DNA of 64,000 nt from Sphagnum compactum (GCA_965153455.1 OZ234495.1:21820875-21884874); one strand, 5' to 3'. Positions 22,793 through 34,891 are shown, counted from the first letter of the stretch. A program made the numbers and translations. The notes: generated by a model from the sequence alone, not told the origin.

Positions 22793-24959
22793 TAATGAGG
22801 GCTTCAAAAATGAAAAGAAAAAGGTTCTAGCTAGTTTTCAAAGTGTTGGTTTTCACAAATTTAATAATAATTGATTTTCAAAGGTGGTCTTCACAAACTA
22901 GTTATTGAAGTTAAATTTTTTTACTAGGCAAACTTGAATTTTTTTTAATGCCATTTGGCAAGTCACCTAATTAGCATAAAATTTTACTTAGCATATGGAA
23001 TAGGTACTTGAAAAGGTTATTTACTATTTTGCTTGTTGGGAATGGATGAAGTAAAAATTTCCCTTTTTATAAATACAAACTTATTGTTGAAAAAATCAAT
23101 GACTTGGTCAACAATAGACTAATATATTAGGAATTTGACCAAGTAAAAAACTTAAAAAATTGATTAAACTAGATATAGTACTTGTTCAAGTGACAAATAA
23201 TAGACCATCAAGGGCAAAAACATGAACCTTATTACCTTTTGATACCCTATCAAGTATCAAAATTTTGAATATTTTTTACAGGGGTCAATTATCAAGGGGC
23301 CAATTCTCACTCCAATGAAAATTGGATGTTATATTTATAAAAGGTGTTTTTTGATGTGATCACCTAAGTTATCTTATTTGTTAAAATTGTGAGAACTATG
23401 ATTGTCAAGTAGGGAATGAGAGAAATCAAACAAGGAGTAAAAGAACATTGAATAACATGAGAGAATGCACCAAACAAAGAGCAAGAAAACACCAAACAAT
23501 GTGAGAAAACATTGACCAACAAGTGAGAAAGCTAAACAAACAAAACAAACAAAAATATTCAACTTTAACAAAGTGAAAATTAAGACAGAAAAACGATTTG
23601 AAGTTCAAGCATGAGTTTTTTGCTTTTTATTCAAGCTAGGCATTAGTGCTCTCCACAAGACACACATTTTATGTCAATTAGCAATTGCAAGAAACCTTAA
23701 TCTTAATTTGGAACCTTAACCTTAATTAACCTAGACCTATGCCCTACCTAACTTAAACCCTAGCCCTTAACTATGTTAAACCTTCACACCCTCCCTATCT
23801 TAGACCTTTAGATTTGACAATTGAACCTAGGAGTTAACATTTTAACATACCCAAAATTTAAGATTAGAGCAGGCATTTTCTTAGGCGATTTTCATTTCAT
23901 CAATTCACTCTTGCTGCTAGAATTACAAGTTGTTTTAGCTTGATGGTTTTGATAGGAAGTGATAATTGTTAGTTATTTGTTTAAGAAGTAGCTTTAAAAC
24001 TTGAAAGGTTCTCAAAGAGGGTTTTTAGTAGTATTGTTTTGTTCTGGGCTGGTTACTAGTTATTTAGACCATCAGTTTTAAATTTTATTTGAAAAGTTCA
24101 AAATTGAAAATCAAATTTGAAATTGGCCTTAAAGTTGGAATTGGAAATGGGAATTGGCCTTTGGCTAGAACCAGACCTAGAACTAGAATTGGTCCTAAAA
24201 CTCAATTTATACAAGTTTCAATTTTTCATCATCTCAAATTTTAATTTTAAATTAAATAAAATTTATTAATTTTTCAGACTAGGGCTAGACATCTTGTTGG
24301 TTTGAAAGAAAAAAAATTAGGTATACAATTTTTCGAATAACACGTTTGAGGGTTGGGTGGGGGTAGGGGGTGACATTAGGCATGTATGTAGTTGATAGGA
24401 GGTCATTCAGTTTTGGGCTACGGATATCGGTAGGACCAAATTTGATTTGGAATTGGACTTGTCAAGGATTTTTTTTCTTTTAAGAATTGAGACTCATGAA
24501 ATGTGAAGAATTGGGGGTTGGAAATTGGATTGGAGATTCTATCAAATTCTTTTTAAATCCTTGAACATTGGAAGTTCGTAGTCAGTTCTCTCTGCCTTAC
24601 ATTGGTAATGCCCTCATCCTAGAGAGACTCTAAAATACTCTAATTGACACAAGTGAATGAAGGATCATGAGTGCCACTTTGGACTTCTTTTCACAATGAA
24701 ATCAAAACCTCTTGATTGATTAAGATAAGTGGCTGAAATCACATCATCATGGCCCAAATAAATGATAATGTGACTGGACAAAATGTGAATTGTAAAGAAA
24801 ATGCCAAGTCACCAGCCAAATCTTGGAGTTTAAAATTATTACAAGAAAAGATGTCTTTGTACGTCAAGTGATTTCACTGGATTTTGAGTGAATTCAGTAG
24901 TTGTGATGAACCGAGACCAGTGAAGAACTAGTGAATTCACTGGTCTAGTGAATAGGGAC
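22793..24959. other. AT-rich intergenic sequence, no gene recognised
   Basis: No coding signal. The start (22,850-22,925) resembles 4,020-4,100. Near 24,130-24,200 short GGAATTGG and AGAACTAG phrases recur. At about 24,920-24,950 ACCAGTGAA and TTCACTGGT form a 9-bp inverted pair. Confidence 0.5.
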
Positions 24960-25149
24960 TACTGAACTGCACTCAGATTTTGTCGTAGAACAAAAAACAA
25001 AAAATAAAAATTGCCCAAATGATCAAAATTTGGTACTAATCTGTGTAAATTAGTGGAATATGATAGCTCAGAGTGTGGACACCTATTTCTGGAGAGGTTG
25101 AATGCTGAGAACTGCCATGCTGTTATACAAACCTTTTGACCACCATTGT

Positions 25150-25610
25150 TTTCAACCATTAGGACCTGTACGATGAATATGCCAGATAAGTATCAACTTA
25201 CCTTCTGGACATGCCTTGTGAATGTGGGAGGCATAGAGGATGCTTGCAGGGTCTTCAACATGTATGAACAATTTATGTGACTGTTGAGAATGTAACCTTT
25301 TTGGGACTTTTGAAATGTCAGGTGCAGGGGCAGTAGGTGGTATAGCATTCCCTCCTCAAACGATCCATAGAGATGAGATGGAGTTAAGCCTCATCACTTT
25401 TCCAGGGGATTTGGACTGTGTGTTGTGTGTTCATGCACAGGTCATGATTTGCAAATGTGATTGAAATTCTAGGTGTGTATCGATACCTATTTCTGATGTG
25501 ACATCATATAAGAGGCTGCTTGGAGAGAGGTAGAATGCTCGTTGAAGTGGTTGCTTGGAGTGTCTTGACTTCCATACATGTTTCCAAAGCTCTATGTGTT
25601 GTCACAGCTT
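25150..25610 (+). pseudogene. PPR gene fragment in A2
   Basis: The + strand holds successive PPR-like pieces in different frames. IEDACRVF at 25,233-25,256 fits the AKCGSIEDAxRVF block, VTFLGLLKC at 25,292-25,318 fits the VTFVGLLxAC block, VHAQVMICKCD near 25,430 fits the VHxQIIxxGxxSD block, and VEVVAWSVLT near 25,543 fits the RDVVSWxxMI block. Order and spacing match about one and a half PPR motif sets of the PLS type seen in plants. Stops and frameshifts separate them, so it is non-functional. The same fragment in all four copies implies capture before the copies diverged. Confidence 0.7.
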
Positions 25611-26369
25611 AGGTATAGAAATTCTGTCAGTCTGGAATGCTACATAACCAATCTAAAAGGGTTCTGCACTGGAAGATTGCATGCTAAAGTGACATGAAGT
25701 TTACACTCACAAACTTGTTGCAACATGACTGAGAATACTAGGGATAGTTTTGTTTATGTATGTCTCTTGAATGCTAGCTGACAGCATGACTGGTTTCTCC
25801 TGTTGATTCCAGAAATAGAACAGAAACTCAGGACACAGATTTTGAGTACGTTTTTGGAAATTTGGAACAGATTATAATGTATGTACCTACACCAACCCTA
25901 GGGAGCTGATGAAATCAGTGGGAGAAGAATGGCAGGTAGTCACTGCCATTCATGATGAAGTGATGGTCTGCTACTTTTTGAGGACACTCATAAGGTCATG
26001 GTACACTCATTCTTATCATGTTCATTTTGGGTTTGCTGGACGTGACACAGTGGTTGCCTGAAAATGCATTTGTCAAGTTTCATATGCAATCTCATTGATA
26101 TATGCTAGTTACACCAAAAGTTTAATCTATTCTACTGGTGCCACAAGTAATGGGTGCATGCCTAAGATGTAGCCTACACAAACTTCAAAATCTGTTTTGC
26201 TCACAAAATTTTCCTAGACTTGTATGTGAGTTCTCAGACACACAAAGTAATGAGCAACTTAAGATGATGTTCAATTTTAATGCCAATATTGTGGCAGTCG
26301 CAATGTTATTGCTGTTCAGTTGGCATCATGAAGGAGAGCACCATGAAGTATGCCAGGAGGGCATGAACC

Positions 26370-26618
26370 ATGTCATATGAAGATGATGAGTATGACAAGT
26401 ATTTGTTGGAGTGCTATGAGGAATGCCAACTACCCAAGAAAGAGGGCCAGAAGTTGCATGAATGGCAATGCCAATTTTGCTGCAAGGTCTTGAAATGCAT
26501 ACTTAGGCTTAATTTCCACTATGTCACAGGGTGCCCTGTGGTTGGCGTTTTGAAACCAGTAGTGCACAAGACCAATGAGATGCAGTGGAATATGCTCTCC
26601 ATCAGAAGGGTTTCATGA
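26370..26618 (+). pseudogene. Element A protein, zinc-finger part (A2 version)
   Basis: An 82-codon frame homologous to residues about 30-110 of the A3 protein. It keeps the acidic stretch EDDEYDKYLLEC, the ECQLPK block and a C2HC finger at Cys34, Cys37, His50 and Cys55 (C-X2-C-X12-H-X4-C, the same spacing as A3 and A4). A3 and A4 continue in frame into the unknown domain; here the frame stops after about KGF-equivalent residues and A2-specific sequence begins. The retained metal ligands in an otherwise changed sequence suggest the finger was under constraint. Likely nucleic-acid or protein binding; target unknown. Confidence 0.6.
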
Positions 26619-26675
26619 ACTCTAAACAGGAACCTAAATTTGAAATTTTCAAAGCATAAAAAATGACACCAACAA

Positions 26676-27760
26676 ATGTTTGAGAAGACCTCCAAAAGAA
26701 ATGTTCTATTTGACAATTTCCTTCAACACACAATCATGCAGGAATCAATTACATCCAGTCCAAGACCCTCAAAGGGTGGGATGCAGCAAATAGGGTGTGT
26801 GTCTGACAGGAATCCATATACACCTGAATGGCAGAATGTTGTTGACCATATGCAAATGGGGGTGGAGAAGACACCCATACCCCAAAAATATGCCGAACAT
26901 GAAGGGTACTGCTTGACCAACCAATATGGATTGTTTTCAAGTCCTTCACTTGCATGCTTGAATACTAAGGAACAAATGCTGAGCATGAGCTATATGTATG
27001 ATTGGCAGGTTGGAGATGAAGATGTGGGAATTATTATGAGTACCTACCTAATCACCATTGCTAGTTTGATTGTGATCTGCAGCTCTTTGCTAATAGTTGC
27101 AAGTTTATGCTCAATCTTTCATTTGGCATTGACTTGTGTGGTGATGGGCATGTCAAGGAATGATCGGCATAGCAGTCTCAACACGGAAGTTGTCTTCTTC
27201 CAGGGAACTCCTGCTGAGAATGCTTTGGGGATGTCACCTTTGACACCTTTGGCAATTGAGCACAGCATGGTCAATGATGAATTCATGCACTAGTTTTTTG
27301 CTTACTACCAAACACATGGCCTTCAAATTGCTTTTGAAGAGTGTGTCATTGCCAATTCATTCATGTGGCAACACCTCAATATACATGTCTCGGAACATGG
27401 ACCTACTAAGGCCTCCTTGGAGACCTTTGTAAAAAGAAGGTTGGTAAAGAGACATACCCGATGTAACACACTCATTGTTCCTATCAATGACTCCCAGCAT
27501 TGGAGTCTCATGATACTAAAGAGAGGGACGTACTACCACATGAACCCCAAGCCAGATTATGACCCTCACAATCATATTTCTGCAAATGAGGATTTTGTTT
27601 GCAAAATGTTGGGAAATTATGGAGGGAAAGTATAATGGAAATGAAGTAGATGATTCAATGATCAGAAATGGATGCAGCCAAATGTGCCAACACAAACAGG
27701 ATCTTGGGAGTGTGGTTGTTTTTGTTAAAATACTTTGACATGTACGTTCAACAGAGGTTT
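26676..27760 (+). pseudogene. Ulp1-like (C48) cysteine protease module in A2
   Basis: One + frame runs from 26,676 to 27,635 with a single in-frame TAG (27,291-27,293) and continues in the same frame after further stops to about 27,730. It shows the landmarks of the Ulp1/SENP catalytic core: MVNDEFMH just before the TAG (the WLNDxxI block), NTLIVPINDSQHWSLMI with the catalytic His at 27,498-27,500, then YHMNP where the usual Asp is Asn, and QTGSWECGCF with the Gln at 27,693-27,695 and the nucleophile Cys at 27,711-27,713. The family removes SUMO from proteins; Ulp1 domains are known passengers of several plant DNA transposon groups. The roughly 200 codons upstream are unrecognised and include a hydrophobic stretch (residues about 119-157). 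Stops make it inactive. The other three copies lack it. Confidence 0.8.
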
Positions 27761-27922
27761 GTGGTCACAGAAACGGAGTTTGAAGTGTGAGCAATACATT
27801 ATGCACAACCTTTACGTAATTGTATGCTTAGGTGTTTGGTTTCAGTGAAGGGTTATGGTTGAGTTCAATTGTTGAATTTTCTTTTTGTTCCTCATGAGGC
27901 GTGATACAATGTTGGATAGCAG

Positions 27923-28815
27923 GTGCAATTCACAGAAGATTGGTTTGCATATGATAATGCCACTGCAATGCAGACATGGCTTGAGGAGGCCAATTGGACC
28001 GAATTATTTGGCCCAACTTTTGAGAATGTAGGACCAGGGCAATTAGTGAAATCATCAAGGAGGGATTGGATTGCACCATGGGCATGCAGACATGTATCAG
28101 AAGAAACTGAACAATCATCAATCCTCATGTATGGCAGTCCTCCAAGGATCAGAGGAAGTCCACATACGAAGCAGTCAAATAGTGCAACAGAGCATATGGA
28201 TGTCCACAGGGGTGTTCAAAGAAGGGACCAAAACAACTAATACAGATGTCTCTCCTGCAGGGTCCAAGAACCAGAAGCAAGTGGAGATGGAGGGTCGTAG
28301 GGACTTCATACAAGAGTGTGTGTAGAAGATGAGGAGTGGAAATGGTCTCCTGTCTATCTCCTGCTCAGAGATTTTTCAGGTGTTTCTGCATATGTGCCTT
28401 GTCCCTGGAAGCAGACAGCTGAAGAATGGCATTTGATTCAGAAGTTCATTCAAGCCAAATTCTCTCTCACTCAAGAAGATCAATGCAGTAGTATTGTGGT
28501 AGCCTCACAGTACACATGGAAATTAAATTTTTCTGAAAAATAACAGATGCGGATTTGAATAGATTGTCACAGCAATTGGAACATGTGAGCCAAGAAAAGG
28601 TGTTTGGCAGTAACCTATCACTAGTCCAAGATCTCATGAGGAGCCAGTTGGATGACATGTGGATGGACTTGTGGAGGGACCTCGTTTGGGAGGAAATGTC
28701 TGAACCATCTGTCAGGAAAAGTTGAGAGGAGCAGATACTTGCAAATGATATTGCCTGCTTGGAAGCTCCTTTAGAAACTCCTGGGCACCAAGAAGTGTTG
28801 AAGAGTGTATGCAAC
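27923..28815 (+). pseudogene. Element A protein, unknown domain (A2 version, broken)
   Basis: This begins with the exon-like segment EDWFAYDNATAM / LFGPTFENVGP shared with A1 and continues into the unknown domain (PAGSKNQKQ, WSPVYLLLRDF, ILANDIA, TPGHQEV). Breaks seen: a frame change before PAGSK, loss of one base near 28,318-28,326 (GTGTG where A1 has GTGCTG), a TAA after NFSEK at 28,541-28,543, a TGA near 28,723, and truncation at 28,815 where the 3' tail is joined. An antisense ORF (28,467-28,814) is a shadow of this region. Confidence 0.75.
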
Positions 28816-29800
28816 CACTTTGTTATAATATTTCATTTACTTCTTTGTTAACCATGTGTGATCTCTGTACTGTCTTTGATGTTTTTCCTTGTTTGGGTTT
28901 GTGTTGATGTTCAACTTTCTCCACGTTGGTGTATTCCAACAATGGCATCTAAAAGATTATGAGGCAATCAAGGGAGTGTTGCTTGTGGGTCTCCTACTGT
29001 TTAGATGGGGTTTATCTCTTTCACTAGCAACAGGAGGACATGGTCTATTCATTTGGAAATTGACCAATTGTGAAAACACAACATACCTCAGCAGGCATGT
29101 TTGGAAGTGCACATGGACTTCATTTCAAATGTCCCAGGTAAAATGAAAATAGGAAACTAGAATGTGAAAATCATGAACTTCAACAATCATTATGAGGAAT
29201 ACATTATTCCCAGAACTTTGAAGCAACTTGATCAGATCATTGAAACAAGAAACCCCCTTAGAACAAATCCAACCATATTGTCTCTTCACAACATTTTCTT
29301 GCTTGTAGGGCCACAAACATCCTAATCCTAAATATGTGTCAATTGTCATTGAAGTCCCCACAATAGGAACCAACAGAACAAGCAACTGATGTCTGACTTC
29401 TATTTCCCTCCTAAATTCTAATACAAATGCTTGGGGAAGTCACTTCCATTTTTTCCCCAAATGTTGTTTTAGAAAAAAGGTGAAAATTATTTATTAAGAA
29501 ATAAATTTTATGATTTACTTAAATGTGAGTAAGGTGTTTAGAATTCATTGTAAGGATATATTTAAATATATTTTCAATATTATTTTCAATTTTGATGAAA
29601 GAATTCATCATTCATAGCATATCAAAAAGTACTCCTTTGTCTTTAAGTGTTCCAAAAAATATTCAAAGTGGCACCTTCCTGTGTATAAATGCCAACATTT
29701 TGGAGCTTTGCATTGACAGAAAATACTTGAAACCCCCCATGAGCCACTCAAGCCCCATTGAGCCACTCCCTATGACAATATTACTCACAAATTAGTAATT

Positions 29801-31789
29801 TGAGAATTTTACATTCCTTCACCTAGTGATTTTCTTGTGGCAAGATTTAGTTATTTTGCTAAATACAAAAAATCCCAAGCAGCATGATCAAGGGAACTTA
29901 TTGGAAAATTTCCAAAAAAATCACCAGAGTTTGAGGAAAGCAAAGATTTATGGAGGATTTGAGCAAATTTCTAGCTTTCTTCTTTTGAAATCACCATATT
30001 TGGCTAATAGGTTCTAATGGTTCCCCAACATTCCTAAATTTTTTACTTCTCTATTTGCCTTGTAGCCAAATTTGGCTAAATCCTCTTTGTGGCTGATTGC
30101 CATTTTGAGAAAATTGAAAAAGAAAAAAGAAGAAAAAAGAAACACTGCCTTCACTTGCTACTCATGGGATCATGGCGACATTGCCAGCCATGTCACATAA
30201 TGGAATACCTTTAATCTGATCCATTGGTAATTCAAAAGTCAAGAGGTGGGAACTGCAATTTGTGATGTAACCAGAGAGGCAATGACCTGTAGGAAAGTTT
30301 AGCCAAATTTGGCTACAAGCTACGTATGACAGCAAAATTTGTTGAATGTCCTTCTTTTATCTTGGCTACCTACTTGAACCAGCATAGAAATCTAGTGATT
30401 TTTCATAAATTTTGGTGTAAATCTGGCTATTGAAAATCTCCCCAAAAAAACTTGATTTTAGCACTTTTAGTTTCCAATGTAGCTTTCTGGCTATATACAG
30501 CCAGCAAAAAAAAAGGGCTGATGCGCATGTGTGTGAACAAGTTATATCAGAGTGTCCGGTGACAGGTAATGGGTGGTAATGGCCAGCATAACTAGCTACT
30601 ATTGACCTAGGGTGAAAGCCCATCACTGTGTCCGATCACCATGCCTGCCTGTGGCACTCTTGGCCCTTGACTGCATGAGTTAAAAAGATAAACAATGGTT
30701 TACTCAAATAAACTCACTTCCTTTTTGACTATTTCCAGCTTGACACAGTTCTACAAGGTAAATTTTCAGAAGTGATGATACCTAGTAATTTTCAACAGTA
30801 ACATAGTTAGCAAAAACTGTGTCCTACATGCACCACAATTTCATGTTTAAAACAAAAATTACTCAAAAGTCAAGGGAGCAGATAAACCTCATAGGGACCT
30901 ATCCAAGGAAGGCCATTGAACCATGGGCTTCTTCAACTCAAGACCAGTGCAAACATCCACATGCATGGTTAACTCAGTTTCTGTTTCCACTACCTACCTA
31001 CTCACAACCCTTATCTAGGTAGTATGTACTGACTACTAACCATCTTCATGCATCTACTCACCTAGTAGCCACCTAATATCTTACGGCTTATGTACAGGAC
31101 TAGCCTTTACAATATATGTCACCAAGACCCTTAACCCAACATCAACTCAGTTAAGGTTCTACCTACAACTGAGTCATAGGAGGATCCAATGGATGGTGCG
31201 TTGGTGGCTGTTGCTTCACTCTCAAAGGGGCATGTGGGTCCCCAAACCAAATTGAAACCTAAAGATATGCAGTGTTTCTTTTACTGGTGAAATTTCGCCA
31301 AAGTTTGACCCCAAAAATATATGATTTCAACCTCTACAAACGATTTTTCATGAGAAAAATGGCTCAAATTCGCCACAGTTTGAATTCTTAAAATTCCAAG
31401 TCATCAGAGTCTTATGATAACTTCCCAGAAGGTAGCCAAGAATATAGAAAGATTCTTTTTTGTTCTACCTTCATATCTAGTATGTAGCCAAATTTGGCGA
31501 AATTATTTTCTGGATTATCGTCACTTTGGCTACATCATGAAATCCTTACAAGAAACCCTGGCGCTCCCCAAACCAACTTGAAGCAAGAAGGTTACCTATA
31601 TGAACATTTGGATAATTGATATCCAGAGTGGAATGGATATTTTACCTTTTAGTGTTAACCATATGTGAGTAGGCTTGAAATAGTCAACACTTGACCCCAT
31701 AGTGCCGGAATGGAGATGCTCAATCAATCAATATTTCCCTTTACTAAAAACAGCACCACTTGACATCCACTTAGGGGCCAATAAACAGT
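29801..31789. other. Spacer with recurring TAGCCAAATTTGGCTA palindromes
   Basis: The palindrome TAGCCAAATTTGGCTA occurs at about 30,064 and 30,299, with a variant ending GGCGA at about 31,487. Half-sites (TTTGGCTA, TTTCGCCA, TTCGCCA) lie at about 30,000, 31,291, 31,371 and 31,528. No gene was recognised. Related CGCCA and TTTGGCAA phrases occur at 56,270-56,910. This may be a decayed inverted-repeat element. Confidence 0.5.
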
Positions 31790-31794
31790 TCCAA

Positions 31795-32110
31795 CATGTA
31801 TGAATAACAACACCATACATGTGAAACATATACAACGCACATGATGTCAAGATGTCCAACACCCAACATGTACAACACACAACTGGTCGTAATCTTGTCT
31901 TTACAGACAAAAGTCATGATGTACTAGATGTACAACAATTGCAACATTACAACACCAAGATGTACAACATGTACAACATCCCTGAATAAATACAAACCCT
32001 TTACAAAAGTAATAGATGTGAAACATGTAAAACAAGCAAACATGGAAACATACGTAACACCTAAAGGTATTATGCAACAAATGCAAGACACCATAGACAA
32101 CTATTTACAA
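31795..32110 (+). repeat. ACATGTACAAC palindromic short-repeat array, 5' end of A3
   Basis: Variants of AACATGTACAACAC recur about ten times at irregular spacing, many self-complementary around ACATGT or TGTACA. A4 carries the reverse-complement array at 55,490-55,760, part of it in regular 61-bp units. Shared position at the 5' end of both copies suggests it belongs to the element, perhaps as a protein-binding end. Confidence 0.75.
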
Positions 32111-32186
32111 CATGTTACAAGCAACACCCAATTTGTGTTACCTATTTCACAACTTCTCAACCGATCTATGGTCTTCACAATTCTCG

Positions 32187-32204
32187 TCTCTCTCTCTCTC
32201 TCTC
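32187..32204 (+). repeat. (TC)9 microsatellite in the A3 leader
   Basis: Nine TC units within a pyrimidine-rich leader. A4 has a CTCTCTTCCCTGCTC-type tract at the matching place (minus strand), so the tract is part of the element and the perfect run is local to A3. Confidence 0.85.
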
Positions 32205-34139
32205 TTCTCTGCCCTCCACTGCTTTCTTCTCCATCTCATCACTGATTTCCAGTTTGGCATCGGCAACTTCTGAATTCAAATGCTTTACTTGACTTGCCAA
32301 GTTAACTTGTGACTTCCTTAGGTTCTTGCTAACAATTCATGAAGTCTGTGATGAATATTAGCTTTTTTCCATGAGATTTGAGCTGTACTGAACGTAAACA
32401 TCTTTTTGTTTAGACTTTGAGGTGGGTTCTTGCGTTCGGAAATTGATCGGAGTGTGACAAACCCTAAACTGCGGAAACTGATTCATCTGGGATCCCTTCG
32501 TCACATTCCTTGACATTAACACGGTTTGGCGCTTGTAGAGGATAAAGTCTTCCTATAGACAGTGAGGAGGTTAGACCAAGTGAGCAAGTTTTGTTGGAGC
32601 TTGAAGAGTTCAGCACGAGGAAGTATTTGGGTGAGTTTTGAGCCGTAGAAGAAAGCGAAAATTGGAATTGTGCCGAAGGCAGTGCTGAATACAATGCACA
32701 AATGGGTTCAACCTCAGTAGATCTTGATGTTGGTCTCCTTCCTAGATTCTAGCACACTTGAAACATCTCAGAATCCTTAGTGTATGCCATCTTCCGGTAG
32801 GTTTAGGTAAGGTCTATTTGATCCACTCTTGTGGAGCATCAGTTTCTGAGCTTGACATGTTTAATTGGTTCCATCTTGTTAATGGTGATTCTTACATCGT
32901 GGTGAGCAGAAGCCCATTGTTTGCCTAATTCCATGAACTACTTATCTTTCGGATGGTACATATCTAAGGATCGAGCTATAGAGGTCTCAGTTGTGAGTAA
33001 TGAATTTCAAGTGGTAAAAGTTGATTCCATTTTTGCACAATACGTCAGAGCAGGTGAGGGTTGTATATGTTTGCTCATGTTCAAAACTAAAGTCCTCAAA
33101 ATGTGCAGATTTGGGTGTGGGGACGTAAAAGGTGAATGTGAATGAGCTGCATCAGCCCAGGCATAGAAGCATTCATTGCTTGGCAGAGGCATTGGAGCAG
33201 GCATAGAAGCCTTAGAAGCTGCAGACAGGGTCTCTGGGCTTCTCTTGGGCCCAAATCACTGATGTGTGTTTTGTAAGGTATGTGAGAAACTTGACATAAC
33301 TTGACGCGCATATGGCACTCTCACTAGACACTCCTATAATGTATGCTGCATATGGGTTAGATGTTAAAAGTCTTCTTTGTTATGGAACTGATTACAGACC
33401 ATGTGAGAAGATGTTTGTTGGGCTGAACTGAATAGGTTGATGTATGGACTACTTTTAGTTGTCATTGCACCAGTGAATGCAATTTGGCAGGGTCCCCTTT
33501 CATTAAGTGCACAGCAGGTTTCCCTCATCAATGACACCCAGAAAATACCACTAAGATTTTTGGTAGCAATTCATACACCACTCCCTATCATCTTCTGAAA
33601 GAAAGAAGAATCATCCACACCTGAAGTGCATGTTTATGATGTGGGCACTCCTATTGGGTGTACACTGTATGTGAATGACAAGATTCAATTCTGCAATGGG
33701 AAAGAAAAATTAGAGGACCTTGTGGTCAAGTACTATTGATGCCCAGGATCAGTCATCTGAAATGATATGGTGACTGGATCCATAATACTGACTGCTTTCC
33801 CCTCATGTTGGATCACACATGAGACCTCCTGAAGTGTGTAACATGTAAAATGCTGGAAGTATACCATGAATTGCAGCATAGTCAGAAGTAGCCGACTTTT
33901 TAAGTTCCTTAAATCCACAAATTGGTATTGCTGGAGATGTACAATTGACCATGCAACTGGACAAATTGGTAATAGTCAAGAGCTAGCAGTTTATCAACAA
34001 AAAGCCTGAAACAAGTAAAGTAATGGAACATGACACCTCAGAACATGGGTATTTGGGCTACTATTGAACAATGAATTGCTAGCAGACTGATATGTAATCC
34101 TCTTGACCTCTCTTACTTTTAACCTCTCAGACATGCATA

Positions 34140-34580
34140 ATTGTGATGCCTACTCAATGGCAAACTACCTCATTGGCATGGCTCCCATGTTCATGGAGCA
34201 TAGTGGATGATTGCAGTGTTTGCTATGAAGTGTGCAACTGATGTGGTAATTGCTGAGAATACCATGTGTTTGGGACATTTGAAATATGTGCAGGGGTGAA
34301 AGGTAGTAGGATTCCCTCAACAAATTTTGCAAAGGGAAGGTTGGAGCTGAACCCCGTTGCTGTTATAGGCGTATTTGGACTGTGTGCCAGTGTAGCAGCA
34401 CCTAAAGGGGCCAGGTGTGTTCATGAACAGATCATGAAATGTGAATGTGAGTCTGATCTTCTGTGTGTAGGGTCTCATGTTCTTCTATTGTAGCACCACA
34501 CAAGAGGCTGCTCAGAGGGTGATCAGGATGTTCATTGAAGTGGTTGTTTGGAGTGGCATGATTTCCACACATCAGCAATG
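34140..34580 (+). pseudogene. PPR gene fragment in A3
   Basis: This is the clearest copy of the captured PPR piece. In one frame from 34,204 it reads VFAMKCATDVVIAEN followed by LGHLKYVQG, matching the RVFxxMPxRDVVxWxxMILGHVKxGQG pattern of plant PLS-type PPR proteins. After a shift the frame reads ELNPVAVIGVFGLCASVAA (near 34,345) and CVHEQIMKCECESDLL (near 34,413), matching the VTFVGVLxACASVxALxxGRxVHEQIIxxGCESDV pattern. After another shift EAAQRVIRMFIEVVVWSGMI (34,504-34,563) matches the next RVF...RDVVSWxxMI block. At least two frame changes and several lost consensus residues make it a pseudogene. Confidence 0.8.
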
Positions 34581-34891
34581 CCTCATAATGTTAGTTGTTA
34601 CTTATGCTCGTGGGCCTAAAAAATTTCTTGTGTTTCCAAATATTTTGGAATTCTAACCAATCTATAGTGGATTCTGCTCTAGAATAATGCAGCTTACTAT
34701 AGCTGAGTGATATTGACAGTTACATATGAGTGTGATCCATTCTACTGTCCCAAGCTCCAGATATTTTGCCCTAATAGAGCAGTCTACATGAATTTGTTTA
34801 GTTTCCCAAGATTGTCCCAGCCTTCAATGTCAATTTTCAGACAATAAGGATGTTGAACAACGGAAGTTAATGTCCAATACTAATATCAATT

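Larger units (their letters stand above)
24960..29800 (+). mobile_element. Element A, copy A2 (carries the Ulp1 module; pseudogenised)
   Basis: A2 aligns with A3 and A4 from about 25,050 (upstream of the PPR remnant) to about 29,800. It is the only copy with a Ulp1-like protease between the zinc finger and the unknown domain. It lacks the leader found in A1, A3 and A4, so it is probably 5' truncated. The unknown domain breaks off at about 28,815 and joins directly to 3' tail sequence (28,819 onward matches 18,030 and 36,680), which removes about 800 bp. The tail at 28,819-29,440 matches A3 38,340-38,770 and the reverse complement of A4 50,030-50,660. A further piece at 29,689-29,760 resembles 38,760-38,800. 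Left and right edges are approximate. Confidence 0.7.

Noticed and set aside
26676-27293. Membrane protein suggested by a hydrophobic stretch at residues about 119-157
   Set aside because: The frame continues into the Ulp1 core after one stop, so the stretch is better read as part of a decayed protease ORF; it may also result from mutation.
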